The notes under the pieces: generated by a model
Seen by the model: only the letters and a program-made list of their open reading frames with translations
Databases searched by the model: none
Told to the model about the DNA's origin: nothing
Source: Doryteuthis pealeii
Taxonomy: Eukaryota > Mollusca > Cephalopoda > Myopsida > Loliginidae
Direction of reading: 5' to 3'
Length of the DNA: 64,000 bases
NCBI GenBank assembly: GCA_023376005.1
Contig: CM042143.1
Span: 87,712,683-87,776,682 of the forward strand
Position numbers and translations under genes: made by a program
Shown here: positions 10,045-20,789 of the stretch, one piece after another
Numbering within the stretch: position 1 is the first letter of the stretch
How the letters are laid out: each line of letters opens with the position of its first letter

Positions 10045-10535
10045 AAATAGACTAGCAGGACCTGTGGATATACTACAGTATGATAATCTAATTATTACCG
10101 CGTTTGATATGTTTACTTAAGAGCTATTATCTAATAGTTCAATATGTAAAAAGTATAATAATCTTGATTCAACTCTCTCACTCATTTTCTCTCTTTCCTT
10201 TTTTTCATATTTTCATCAAGTTCGATTGAACCAGATTAGCGTTTTTGCCTCCCTGTGCATACACCTTCTCTCTCTTTCCTCTACTCTCTTTCTTTCTGTC
10301 TTTCTTATCATATTTTTCTGTGTAGCATGTCTTTTTCTTCCCTTTCTTTATAATAAAAACGGAATGGTCTATTTGTTTACCTGAGGTGACAACACTCATA
10401 AGAAATAAGGACACGTTGGATAAGCTTTTATCTTGGACGATTTGGACGGTCTCATTTTCTAACCAGAGGGTGTTGCAAGATGATAAAGGTTTGTACAACC
10501 TTTATTCAGGAACACGTGTAATAATATATAGATAA
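10045..10535 (+). repeat. R2 element, full-length-like
   Basis: Starts ACTAGCAGGACCTGTGGATA; TGTGG/CCACA brackets a small hairpin in other copies. Then come AGTATGATAATCTAATTATT, a CT-rich tract, GATTGAACCAGATTAGCG, TGTGTAGCATGTC, ATAATAAAAACGGAATGGTC, and one 105-bp tail module (GGACGATTTGGACGGTCTC, CCAGAGGGTGTTGCAAGATG, GGAACACGTGTAATAATATA). It has no coding capacity. The element class is unknown; it may be a non-autonomous element. Confidence 0.75.
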
Positions 10536-10758
10536 AAACAAGAAGATATAGAAAACACAGTGAGGGAGAGTTTACCTCACCTGCTGAAAAGTCTTTCACG
10601 TGTGAATAAATCCTGGGCTGTTTACGAGTAAATTACTCCACCTAATCAAGACAGACTGTCTACAGTGATATCAAATGACCACACCCGAAGACAGTCTTTA
10701 GTCACCTAACTCCAATGCTTCAATGTAGATTAGTCACATATAAAACTGCACACACACA

Positions 10759-10809
<51 letters not shown>

Positions 10810-11940
10810 GTGTGTGTTATTTAGTGTTATCTTATCGACAAAAGCAAAACAATAGTTTAGTCAAATACTAAACACTCTTGATAATTGTAATTTAGACAAA
10901 TATAAACAGCTTTGAGAATGGTTCAGAAAAGAACCGAAAGTACTTGGTTTACTAATGATAACTCTTTCGGACAACTCATTAACATGTCTTAAGATCATAA
11001 CATGAAAAAAAATCCAAGAAAACTTTTTTTTTTAACTTATTGTTTTTATTAAAAACAATAAGGATTTACTCTGACGAAGGCCGTTATCTCTGTGTATACT
11101 AGAAAATTCTGTAGTTTTTTCTATTATTATTATTTTATTTTATTTTATATTAAAATAATAATAGATAGAATACATGTATGTATGGATAAACTCCTGGCCA
11201 AATCACGTGTCAGCAAAAAATAAAATAAACTAAAATAAATCCTATTTTATCCATTCAACATTTTCTTTCCTTTATTTTTCATTTCAACATATCGTCGGAT
11301 TCATTTCTATTTTCAACTTACATATATATATATTGAACAGGATTCAAAATTTTAAAGATTATGTGTCCGTATTTTACCGTTTTGTAAGTATGTATCTATC
11401 TCAGTACATTTTATTTTTATTAAAGACATCTTTTTAGTCTAAATTCGTCCGATTTCCATAAAAAAATATATCCGGATTTATTACATGAGATGATTGGTTA
11501 TGTAGATATATATTAGATAAAGTAATCTTTGACACAAGGTCACTTCTACTGAGACTCCCAGTAAGGAAACAAACAGAATATCATTACCCGAGGAAAGGCA
11601 AAAAATATATTGACCGAAATACAGTGTCAAAAATGAAGACATAATTCAATCTAGTTGTATTTGATTTGGCAATTTTTGTTATTAGATTATGTAAAAGTGT
11701 AGGAAATATATTCTGATTTAAAATTCTGTGTAAAGAGAATTTTTTTTTCTGTGATTGTCAGTAGTGATTAGTAAGATTTCTTAGTCGTGGAAAAAGAAAA
11801 ATCTTAAGTTTTCAGTGCGGAAGTCGAAACGGTGCTGCTTCTGGGTAGACTGTAAAATAATTTTAGAATGACTCAGAGGTGACTCACATTTTTGTACGCC
11901 CTGTCTGTGTGGGGCTTAAAATGCACTGACTGTATCCCGT
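10536..11940. other. No gene; AC/AT microsatellite and short hairpins
   Basis: (CA)n-(AT)n-(GT)n at 10748-10818. Small inverted repeats sit at 11036-11063 (TTATTGTTTTTATT, AAAACAATAA) and 11120-11168 (CTATTATTATTATTTTA with its complement). No gene or known family supported. Confidence 0.55.
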
Positions 11941-12600
11941 GCAGAGGGCTAAGACCATCCCACACACATACACGCAAAAGGGGTGGCCTGGGTATAACAC
12001 TAAACTGCATCTGATGGTGAGGTTCCATTTCTGGAGATTTGTAAAGTGTAGAGTACCCCTTTATTGACTAGTATTATCTGAGTTATTCGGACTATTGTCC
12101 CCATCTTTATAGTTATTTGTACAACGTTTCGGCCGATATGCCCTCCGGCCTTCTTCAGGTATTTTATGGCTCCCGATTACGTCAAGAAGGTTCCCGACTA
12201 CAAGAAAGTTCCCGAGTTCGAAAAGAAGGTTCCCGAGTCCGACAAGAAATAAGAAGAAGGCCGGAGGGCATATCGGCCGAAACGTTGTACAAAGAACAAT
12301 AAAGATGAGGACAATAGTCCGAATAATGCAGATTATACTAATCTTCAAGCCTCATCTCAAACATTCAGAGAAACCCTTTATTAGCATTACACCCAGGCCC
12401 AATCTGACCCTGAATGGGAGTATATATTAAGGTCTCATCAAATAGATCTGTTTAGAAATAATTTGTATTCAATAGGACCGAGTGAAAAAGAAACCCAAAA
12501 ACAACTACCAAAAAATTGTATATATGAATGTACAATGGATGTGATTCCCTAACCTTTAGGCATAAAATAACCCCAGACGGATTGATAGACAATTAAGATC
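11941..12600 (-). repeat. R1 copy (reverse), split by a nested foldback element
   Basis: The left part has AACTGCATCTGATGGTGAGGT and GTAGAGTACCCCTTTATT. The right part resumes with CCTTTATTAGCATTACACCC. After a gap come AGGCATAAAATAACCCC and GGATTGATAG. The split lies inside the R1 phrase 'ACCCCTTCATCGGCATTACTCC'. A 308-bp element and a 9-bp duplication occupy the break. Confidence 0.75.
12066..12373. mobile_element. Foldback element nested in R1, 9-bp target duplication
   Basis: CCCTTTATT occurs on both sides (12057-12065 and 12374-12382). Arms 12070-12157 and 12249-12342 are inverted copies holding GGACTATTGTCC, CAACGTTTCGGCCGATATGC and CCTCCGGCCTTCTTC. The loop has a 21-bp repeat (about four units of the type GGTTCCCGAGTTCGAAAAGAA), read on the plus strand as heptads like EGSRVRQ. 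The arms include a hammerhead-like CTGAAGA, stem, GAAA order on the minus strand, with an extra A. The element class is not recognised. Confidence 0.8.
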
Positions 12601-12699
12601 AATCAATCACATTTTCATATTAAAATAAAACATGGATTATCTTATCTTTCTAAATTAAATAGAGTAGGATAAATTATTAAAGTATATTTACTATTGTAT

Positions 12700-12912
12700 T
12701 ATTTAGGCTTTTAGGACTGTTGTCCTCATCTTTAATGTTATACACACAACGTTTCGGCCGATGTGCCCTCCGTCCTTCTTCGGGTGTTTCTTGTCGAACT
12801 CGGGAACCTTCGAGGGCACATCAGCCGGGGCATTGTGCATATAACAATAAAGATCAGAACAACAGTCCGAATAATACAAATTATCAAGCATCATCTCAAA
12901 AATTCAGACAAA
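12700..12912. mobile_element. Second, shorter copy of the foldback element
   Basis: Same arms (GGACTGTTGTCCTCATC, CAACGTTTCGGCCGATGTGC) and the same 3' extension (TCAAGCATCATCTCAAAAATTC) as the 12066 copy. The central loop is reduced to about one 21-bp unit, in the opposite orientation. A 55-bp fragment of the family also lies at 32440-32493. Confidence 0.8.
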
Positions 12913-13019
12913 TGTAATTACTGATAACGTACAAAAATACATTTGATAAATCATTTACCAATTAAAACTAAATCTTTTTTTTAATTCATGAACATCATTA
13001 AAAAAAATATGGTTGCCTA

Positions 13020-13300
13020 TTCGAGAGTATGACGTTAAACTGCATCTAATGGTGAGGTTCCAATTTGGAGCTTTGCGGAGTTGGAATACCCCTTCATCGG
13101 CATTACTCCCAGGTCCACTCTGACTCAGAGGATCCCATCTATGGATTAAATAAAAGTGAGTTTTCAAAAATGTGTTTAAAAATGTTTTTTAAAAATTGAG
13201 CATCCATCAAGAATGAATAAAATAAAATGTCTTTGGCATAAAATAACCTTACAAGAGTTGACATGCCATAAAATCCAACCAAGCAAGCTATTTTAAAATG
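13020..13300 (-). repeat. R1 repeat copy, 5' half
   Basis: In reverse: ACGTTAAACTGCATCTAATG, CCCCTTCATCGGCATTACTC, ATCAAGAATGAATAAAAT, CATAAAATAACC, GTTGACATGCCATAAAATCC. Contiguous with the start of the family. Confidence 0.85.
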
Positions 13301-13762
13301 TTTTATGAGGTGTAATAAATTGAAATTAGACATGTTATTTCTTGAGTTCTTTCAGTCGATATAAAATTGGATTAATATGATGCGTTGTAACAATTTCATA
13401 TCAATTAGCTGAATTTTAAATAAAATGCCAATGGCTATACAAGTGCCGGATGTGTTGCTATGGTTACAATAAATCATTTTCGAACAATTAGAAAAGGGAA
13501 CATAACCAGCACAACGATAAATGTGAGTCTTATAACTGCGTTCAAAAGCCCTACAGGAATAATGCCCCCTCTTGCAAAACTTGTTCTACACACTTCTTAT
13601 AATCTGTTTTTTTTTGGGGGGGGGTTCTTTATAGGAATCATAAACAAAAGTTAATACAATTCTAATTGACAATCATGTATGTATTAACGAAATTGAATTG
13701 TTTGTGTTCGTAATTCACTTTTCCAATATATTCCCCCTCTCTCTTTCTCTCTCGCACGCACG

Positions 13763-13800
<38 letters not shown>

Positions 13801-14085
13801 AAGAGAGAGACTGACTGACTGACTGACTGACACAGATAAATAGATATAATACTATTAACATCCTGTTACCTCTGCCCACCAATATTTATATTAACCAAAT
13901 TATTAAACCAAAAAAGGACCTGTTTCTACAAAGGGAATTTTGGGATGTTTGTAATTATTTTCAAGAATTGAAATTGATCTAAGTCTCGGATTAGTCCAGA
14001 AACTTGGATATTCAGAATACATGACTGTTGATAAACTTGAATAGCCACTCTTTGTCATCGGTAATCATGGGGTTACTGCAGTTTC
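13301..14085. repeat. CT/CA/AT microsatellites, otherwise unannotated
   Basis: (CT)n-(CA)n-(AT)n at 13736-13800, (GA)n then five GACT units at 13801-13830. A 9-G run lies at 13616-13624. No gene supported. Confidence 0.7.
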
Positions 14086-14089
14086 TTAT

Positions 14090-14310
14090 CGTGATGTAAT
14101 GGTTTGCAAAATAGTCTCGCAGGTCCATTACTACTGAATAACGAGTTCGATCCTCGTTGGATACCCCATACTTACCCGATCATTAGACCGTTAAGATATT
14201 AATTATTTGCGTGATCAATGGGGGTCACCCACCAGGCAACACGTGGTCCCTTGATTTAAAGGGAATGGCTGTGTTTATTGCCCAGTGCCTGAAACATTGG
14301 TGATGACATA
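14090..14310 (+). mobile_element. SINE B-like, diverged
   Basis: TCGTGATGTAATGGTTTGC resembles the A box region and ACGAGTTCGATCCTCGTTGG a good B box. The body differs from the other SINE B copies, so this may be a separate tRNA-derived subfamily. Confidence 0.5.
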
Positions 14311-15504
14311 TTCACTCATTTTCATTAATGTACATTTTTTTTTTTAGAAATTATCTTGGATTCCAAATTGAACACCTGGGATGCATTAAGATGACAGCCC
14401 TGAATACTGTAGATTAGACTGAGGACGAAGGCAGTTAGGAAGTTTTCTCGCCTGTAAAGTTTTAGTTGAAGGTCATTGAGTACACTTATTAGTTCGTCTC
14501 GTTTCTTCTAAGCCGACTTGATACGCTGGATGTCTCAGTGGAAACATTAAGGCACATCATATCCGTTTTTAATGCCAGGATTATTAGACCATACCTGACA
14601 AACTTTTCGTCAAATATCTTCAGCATGTTTTCCTATTCAGAAACCAATTAAAATATAATTGAAATAAGTGTAACCTCAGCAATAAAATGGTGTTTCAGAA
14701 ACTGTGCCAGACCCTTGTATTAAATTCAGCTATATCAACAGCAACTACAAAAAACCCTTAATCTTAGAAAAAATAGTTCAATCATAACCAACAAACTTTT
14801 TATCTATCCCATGACTGATTATCTTTGTCTGACTGAGAAAAAAAAGTCTAAATAACTTAGATAAATTTATTCAACTCCAAATCAAAAAGAATAAAAACCT
14901 GTATCGTTTTCTGATGCTTTCATCAGAAACTCACAATAGCAAAAAAAAAATGTCGATATATATTATTATTTACAAAAAAGAGGACTGCCATCAACATAGT
15001 AGTTTGTTTCGGTCTCTTTCAAAGACTTCCTCATAGAATGTGGAACGTTTGCTCTAATAAGAAATCACTTTTTAAATGCAAATAATATGAAAGATCTATT
15101 TGAAAAATTCAACATAGAAGACATTCTATCCTTTTTGAGGGAAATAAAATTATACTAAAAAATATAAACACAATCCGAACCAAGAATGTTTTGAATACAA
15201 ATAATGGAGGGATCTGTTTGAGAATACTCACATAGATAACATTTTATTCTTCTTGAGCGAAGTAGAAATGAGTCGAAAATTCTAAATAGGATAGGAGATA
15301 CATCCACGAAATACATCTACAAAAATTACACCAGTAAAGGGAACCCTGCCAACTTTTGTATCATACTCTGGCAGTTTTTAGCATTAGATAACCACAGGAT
15401 TATTAAACAAACCAATTCGAAACAAACCAAATGAAGTTAATGAAAATTATTTATACCAATTTGAAGATATTAAGAACTTGAAACATAGAAACTTTTTATC
15501 TCGG
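14311..15504. other. No gene recognised
   Basis: AT-rich. Two short phrases (14905-14945 and 14990-15040) have, on the minus strand, a CTGATGA- or TGAGGA-like word and a nearby GAAA, but no matching outer helices; they may be decayed hammerhead-type repeat ends. Nothing else supported. Confidence 0.45.
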
Positions 15505-15560
15505 CATTAAATGACCCGAAAAGAGTTGGTATGCCGTAAAACAAACTAACTAAACCTAAT
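15505..15560 (-). repeat. R1 repeat, terminal fragment
   Basis: GGCATTAAATGACCC, AGAGTTGGTATGCCGTAAAAC and AACTAACTAAACC correspond to the first 50 bp of R1 in reverse. Confidence 0.65.
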
Positions 15561-16581
15561 ATGACAAATGTTTTATTACCAGAGTGTATCTTTAAGATAT
15601 AAGAACGCCTCGATCTATCCAGTTGTTAGTTGTTTTCAAATCAATAAAACAGTTGAATAGTTTTACCTTAGGGGTCATCAATATTGTTCTTAAAGATAGA
15701 GATTGCCCCGTTGGGGGGGGGTGTTTACTTCGAATCTAAACTGAATTGGCAGAATTATCGTGTCATGCAATGATCTTAATCGCTAAACCTTTATAGCAAT
15801 CAAGGTTTTCGAATAAGAGGCAATGATTGAAAGTTCTCGGTAATTTCAAGAGTCCATCTTATCTTCTTAAGACAGGCATGTGATTATTGAGTGAGACCAC
15901 GAATCCTTCCAGATCGACTCTCATGGAACTTTTCTTTAACAGATTGGACAAAACCAATTCCACTGGATGATTTCCTATAGGAATAAGAACTGATGAATGA
16001 CCATTTATAATGTGAGTCAGGGTGGGGGTACAAAGTTGATGTATGCCCAAAAAGGATGGTTCACTTAGGAACAATTTTGATATCGTAAAAAGTACCTGGT
16101 ACCTATTAAACATAACATCTATCATCTAGATGTAGATATAATATAAACAATTTATCTATATATTTAGATAATAAATTGAAATAATTTGAAATACATTATT
16201 TCCTTTTTTTAAATGCATCTCATCATGTGATTTTTCTATATAAAAGTACCCTTATTTATTGAATGAACCTCGTATTATTAAAAATGTCGCTCAGGTTGCT
16301 AGAACCTCTATGATCAAACAAGGTCGGACAGGCATAAAACCATGGATTTTGTGGTCGAACTCCAAGCCATAGTTGCAAGTAACACCCAGAGAATATTAGA
16401 CGACCTCAGTATTTGATGACCTCGCCTAAAGCATCCAGAGCATTCGAATTCTGCTTCACGTTAACAAAATATTGCAAAGACACGCCCTAGTAGTAAATTA
16501 GGTCCCTCATTATTCGAAAACATTGCTTTCCAGTTATGTGATGCAATTAAATTCTGGTTTTCTTGTTGAGGTGATTAAAAA
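15561..16581. other. No known gene; one unrecognised 88-codon frame
   Basis: On the minus strand 16125-15859 is an 88-codon frame with a mixed, non-repetitive composition, including PIGNHPVELVLSNLLKKSS. I recognise no family, signal peptide or membrane segment. A remnant of a transposon protein or an exon cannot be excluded. An 8-9 G run lies at 15713-15721. Confidence 0.25.
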
Positions 16582-16770
16582 GAGTAAGTAAAAAAATAAA
16601 GTCGTCGGGGTGGCCTAAGGTCGGTATCAGCCAATCAGCGATGGAGTCTATCCCATTTTCACTAACGCTAGACCAAGGAGATTATTTTTGCGTCGGAGGT
16701 GGAGCGCCACACCTACCATCAGCTCCTTACTTTACCGCACATATACCTGTGCTACCTGTACGCTGAGATG
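16582..16770 (-). mobile_element. SINE A copy, tRNA head lost
   Basis: In reverse it carries GTCGTCGGGGTGGCCTAAGG, the CGCTAGACCAAGGAGATT block, GGTGGAGCGCCACACC and TACGCTGAGATGGCGA, then stops before the B box. Confidence 0.8.
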
Positions 16771-16903
16771 GCGATTAAAAAGAAGACAAAAATATTTTGA
16801 CCATTCTCTGTAACTGGAGGAAAGCCAAAAAATATATCAACACAGATGTCATGTTCAAATTAATAAGGATGAAAATAACAGTAAAAAAATAAAATGAATA
16901 ATA

Positions 16904-17265
16904 AAACTAGCAGGACCTGTGGATATACCACAGTATGATAATTTAATTATTAAAACCTTTCATATGTTTACTTAAGAGCTATTGCAAATAGTTTAATATA
17001 TAAAAAGTATAATAATAATTTGATAATTTTTTTTTTCTTTCTTATAATATTTTTCTGATAAAACAGAATGATCCATTATTTAGCTGAGGTGACGACACTC
17101 TTAAGAAAAAAAGAATTCAACGCATAAGTAATACCAGTTAATCAGGATTTACATTTTTGTATTTCATCTTGGACGATTTGGACGGTCTCATTTTAAACCA
17201 GAGGGTGTTGCAAAATGATAACGGTCGTAAAATTAAGGAACACTAGTATTCATATATTGATAATA
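16904..17265 (+). repeat. R2 element with internal deletion
   Basis: ACTAGCAGGACCTGTGGATA, ACCACAGTATGATAATTTAA, TACTTAAGAGCTATTGC, then TGATAAAACAGAATGATCC and one tail module (TCTTGGACGATTTGGACGG, CCAGAGGGTGTTGCAAAATG, AAGGAACACTAGTATTCATA). Most of the CT-rich centre is missing relative to 10045-10535. Confidence 0.75.
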
Positions 17266-17385
17266 AAAATATTCAATTTTCAGACATGAGAATAGTAGGT
17301 ATTTACCCAACCCGTTCATAACGGATAGGATGTGATACAAGGTCACAAATATGGGACGTCTAACAAAATGAGAATGGTATGTACT

Positions 17386-17654
17386 AGCAGAAGTACCCGG
17401 TACATGGTTGGACTAAAAGTATTTTAGGAACACCAAGGAGTGAGAGGGGAAATGGGAAGAGAGGGTTAAGAGAAATTAATTTTAATTATAAAAAAGCTAA
17501 GAATTCGCTCATTATAATATTCTTTTATTTTAGGAATTGTTTTTATGTTTGTTTGTTTTTTTATTTACATTTAGAATATCATTTTTTTTTAATATAACCA
17601 CAAACTCGTTAGTGGTTTGAAACATCATTTTATTTTTCTAAAGGTTAGTTTTTG
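17386..17654. other. Interspersed repeat fragment (ACTAGCAG...ACCCGG type)
   Basis: ACTAGCAGAAGTACCCGGTA and TTTTAGGAACACCAAGGAG are shared with 2313-2363. The R2 family and the short fragments at 20535 and 36713 also begin with ACTAGCA, so an end sequence may be shared among these repeats. Confidence 0.4.
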
Positions 17655-18051
17655 GGTAAGCTGAACATTAGCTACATAAATGAGAGCAATCTCCTCTTGT
17701 TTGTTTCACTTTGAGGAAGCCTTATGTTTTGGTCGGCCATTTTCATTTCACCGGAAATCTACACTGAAAATACGAATTTGTTTGAATCAATACAACTGCA
17801 TGTTTTAACACGAAAAATATCATAAAATGTTTTCTCAATTGTACTTGCGCATTATTTGAAATGGACTTAATTGTTATTAAGAACACATTTTATGATATTT
17901 TCGTGTTAAAACATGCTGTTGTATTGATTCAAACAATAGTGTGTAGATTTACAGTGAAATAAAAATTGCCGACCAAAACATAACGGTTTCCTCAAAGTGA
18001 AACAAACAAAGGGAGATTACTCTCATTTATGTAGCTAATGTTCAGATTACC
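17655..18051. mobile_element. 397-bp MITE, GGTAA ends, 8-bp target duplication
   Basis: Arms of about 180 bp (17655-17838 and 17887-18051) are imperfect inverted copies, ending GGTAAGCTGAACATTAGC and, from the other side, GGTAATCTGAACATTAGC. Flanks are AGTTTTTG (17647-17654) and AGTTTCTG (18052-18059), an 8-bp duplication with one mismatch. There is no coding. Eight-base duplications occur in hAT, P and Merlin elements; GG ends would suit Merlin or some Mutator-like elements, so the superfamily is open. Shares ends and target length with the MITEs at 30461 and 42823. Confidence 0.85.
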
Positions 18052-18255
18052 AGTTTCTGTACTTACTTATGAAGAACTTTGAAGAGTTCCATAATCGGTC
18101 ACGTTTTATTTAATTATATCATTTAATCAGTAAAAATTTAAAAAGTTTTTTCCTTATTATAGATATATTAATGTGTATGCGTGGTTTTTAATGTTAAATG
18201 GCAATTAATTTTTAAGTTATAAGTCGACATGTACATACCAAAACAGACACGACTC

Positions 18256-18264
18256 TTATATACT

Positions 18265-18308
<44 letters not shown>
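18256..18308. repeat. (AT)n microsatellite
   Basis: AT dinucleotide run of about 50 bp preceded by a duplicated ACTCTTAT. Confidence 0.95.
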
Positions 18309-18311
<3 letters not shown>

Positions 18312-18421
18312 TGAAAAATATAATCGAATACATAAAGAGCGTCCGCAATAATCAACCGACGTAATTTGCGATCCATAAACATAACAACACAAAATCTCTT
18401 CAAAGAAACACCAGTAGATTT

Positions 18422-18466
18422 AGCAACCTGACGATGGTGAAATAACCTGAAACCTGGGTAGTTGCT
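18422..18466 (+). ncRNA. Candidate type I hammerhead ribozyme
   Basis: Helix I pairs AGCAAC (18422-18427) with GTTGCT (18461-18466), six pairs. Core CTGACGA is at 18428-18434 and GAAA at 18449-18452. Helix II pairs GGT with ACC around GAAATA, again with U and U at the 10.1-11.1 position, as in the 2121 motif. Helix III is A-U, C-G, C-G with a UG loop (18452-18459); the scissile site would be after A18460. Helices differ in sequence from the 2121 motif but keep pairing, which supports structure. The host element's borders are not defined. Confidence 0.6.
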
Positions 18467-18572
18467 TATGAAAAACTTTTATATTTAAAAAATTCAACAA
18501 ATAAATAAAGCTCCTACAAATTTGTGGTTGAGCACTGTGATTTCTTTGTTTCATCCCAAAACAAATTTTTAA

Positions 18573-18573
18573 A

Positions 18574-18640
<67 letters not shown>
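18573..18640. repeat. (CTAT)n then (AT)n microsatellite
   Basis: About eight CTAT units (18575-18607) run into an AT tract. Confidence 0.95.
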
Positions 18641-18642
<2 letters not shown>

Positions 18643-19296
18643 GGATGGTCTGAATTTTTTTGATACCAAAGATGAAAACTACAGTTGTTTCATTGTGAAG
18701 TATTGCTTAGCGGTCTAATCTGATTATATCATTTTACTGTAGTTAGTTTAGTCATCAGTGTGTTTCTCACTTTTAAATAGCCTTGTGCCTGACTTAACTA
18801 AACTAAGTAAATATCCGCTTGCGCAACATCTTTATAAATGTCCATGCATAAATCTGCCAACAGAACGATTCGTATTGGGTGTGCACATTTCAGCCATATT
18901 AATATGCAAATGACTTACTAATGGAAAACGCTTAGATCAGAAGGGAAATGAGGCTAAAATGATTGGAGTGATTTCGGGATTGGTCGCGGTTAGGTAAAAG
19001 ATAATGAGAAAAACCTAATGGTGACGCATCTGATTGTTGAAAATTTAATTCTGCCCTGAATCAATATTGGTGAAAATCGTGAGATTCTCTTCCTGATTAT
19101 TTGATGACCCGTGTTGAGTAATGCTTTTCCAAAAAATCGATCGAGAAAAATGGCCTTTTTATTTTCATGCTCGGTTGGTTTGTTTACACTTGTTTGAATG
19201 CGCTTGCGACACACAGACAGATACAAAAAGGGTCTGTGTTTAGATTATCGTTATAAACGTGTGAATTTGTATGTCTGCCTAATTGATTGTCATGAA
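18641..19296. other. No gene recognised
   Basis: Unique-looking AT-rich DNA, longest frame 78 codons on the minus strand (18990-19226), no motif. Confidence 0.5.

Positions 19297-19348
<52 letters not shown>
19297..19348. repeat. (AT)n microsatellite
   Basis: Pure AT run of about 50 bp. Confidence 0.95.
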
Positions 19349-19349
<1 letters not shown>

Positions 19350-19434
19350 CACCTTTCTCGTCAATTCTTCTCCTTCCAGCCTCCACATTAATATAATTTT
19401 TAAAAAACAAAATAAAAAAATAACTGGAACACAT

Positions 19435-19480
19435 CACCCCTGATGATGGCACTTCGAAGTGCCGAAAGTACATGGGACCT
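19435..19480 (+). ncRNA. Degraded hammerhead-like motif
   Basis: CTGATGA (19440-19446), an extra T, a strong hairpin GGCAC/GTGCC around TTCGAA, then GAAA (19464-19467). CCC before and GGG after could start helix I. No acceptable helix III or cleavage triplet follows, so activity is unlikely. A related motif lies in reverse at 19812-19851. Confidence 0.35.
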
Positions 19481-19622
19481 GAACTTTGTGGACTTATCCA
19501 CGAATTTCACCCAAATATTAAAAAGTTGGCCAGAAAGCTCGAAAAGATAAAAAATAAAATTGTTAAACAGAGATGTGTCTTTTGTTTAATTCTACATGTA
19601 TAAATGAAAGAATGCTGCCCAA

Positions 19623-19624
<2 letters not shown>

Positions 19625-19696
<72 letters not shown>

Positions 19697-19697
19697 T
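19625..19697. repeat. (CA)n-(AT)n-(GT)n compound microsatellite
   Basis: The three runs follow each other, so the whole tract is partly self-complementary. Frames of 70-80 codons over it are artefacts. Confidence 0.95.
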
Positions 19698-19811
19698 TGA
19701 ACGCGACAGGCATTTCGTGTCGGACGAGTTTCTTTTCGATCTTTTCCAATTATCTGGTCACCTTTTTATGTCTGGGTGGAATTGGTGAAGGAATCCACCA
19801 AAAGTTCTTTC

Positions 19812-19851
19812 ACTAGTACTTTCGGCACTCACTAGTGCCAACGTCAGGTGT
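19812..19851 (-). ncRNA. Hammerhead-like motif with a mutated core base
   Basis: Read on the minus strand: CAC, CTGACG then T where A9 is expected, a GGCAC/GTGCC stem, GAAA, then G-C and A-U pairs around UA, UA cleavage site, and GTG pairing with CAC. All parts are present except the A9 base. Inverted relative to the 19435 motif, about 370 bp apart. Confidence 0.4.
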
Positions 19852-19859
19852 AGAATATT

Positions 19860-19924
19860 GAGATATATATATATATATATATATATTCAGTGTGTGAAGA
19901 ATATAACAGATTAGGAAAAATCAT

Positions 19925-19956
<32 letters not shown>

Positions 19957-19967
19957 AATTCAATTGT

Positions 19968-20031
<64 letters not shown>

Positions 20032-20041
20032 CTCTCTCTCA
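19860..20041. repeat. (AT)n tracts and long (CT)n microsatellite
   Basis: (AT)n at 19862-19886 and 19922-19957; a (CT)n run at 19973-20040 broken by one GCT. Confidence 0.95.
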
Positions 20042-20700
20042 GTAGTGAATTTCATATTCTTGAATTTATTCTTAACACATTTTTATGGGTAAAAACCAAA
20101 GGCAACCAGTTGTTCTATATTCGGTTCATGACAATATTTTATTCAACCCACAGGCACTTAATGTCTTTTTCCATCACATGGGTCAGGCAGTTGACACGAC
20201 CAGTTCTGTCCACCGTAAGAAACACAATGGGATTGATCGGGGCTAATGCACTATAGCAGTCGGATGGTAGTTGTTTCAAATCCTGACATCTCGATAGCCG
20301 TTGACAGGAAATTTATTTCAATTTTCCTGACTCATTGACATATCCAATATAATGTGTCCGAGGCTGCCAATGCTGATATTTCAAGTTCAAATTTTGAACA
20401 TTGATTGGATCTTGATATAATCTTTTTTTCTTCTTCTGCTAAGTGACGAATCGGATTGTTGTAGTTGCTTTAAACCATTTAAACTTAAAACTCTAAAAGT
20501 ACACGTGTTCCGGTGTGCGAACGTTTATTAAATACTAGCAGAGTTACCCAGCAGCCCTGTCAATATTTTTAATCTAACCAAGAAAAATAAATCAACTATC
20601 GTTGACACGTTATATAGCAAGCGATTCAGAAACCTGTTTATGTAGGAAGAAGTAGTTGTTTTGGCGACACAATTGTATATAGTAAACTACATGTACAACA
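20042..20700. other. No gene; possible short repeat fragments
   Basis: 20215-20300 contains GTTTCAAATCCTGACATCTC, B-box-like, with no convincing A box. 20536-20560 has ACTAGCAGAGTTACCCAGCA, the start of the ACTAGCA repeat type. Nothing coding. Confidence 0.4.
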
Positions 20701-20702
<2 letters not shown>

Positions 20703-20761
<59 letters not shown>

Positions 20762-20778
20762 TATATATATATATATAT
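20703..20778. repeat. (CA)n-(AT)n microsatellite
   Basis: About 56 bp of CA followed by about 20 bp of AT. Confidence 0.95.
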
Positions 20779-20789
20779 AAAGAGGTCCG

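Noticed and set aside
14900..15040. Hammerhead ribozymes on the minus strand
   Set aside because: CTGATGA/TGAGGA and GAAA words are present but helices I, II and III do not pair.
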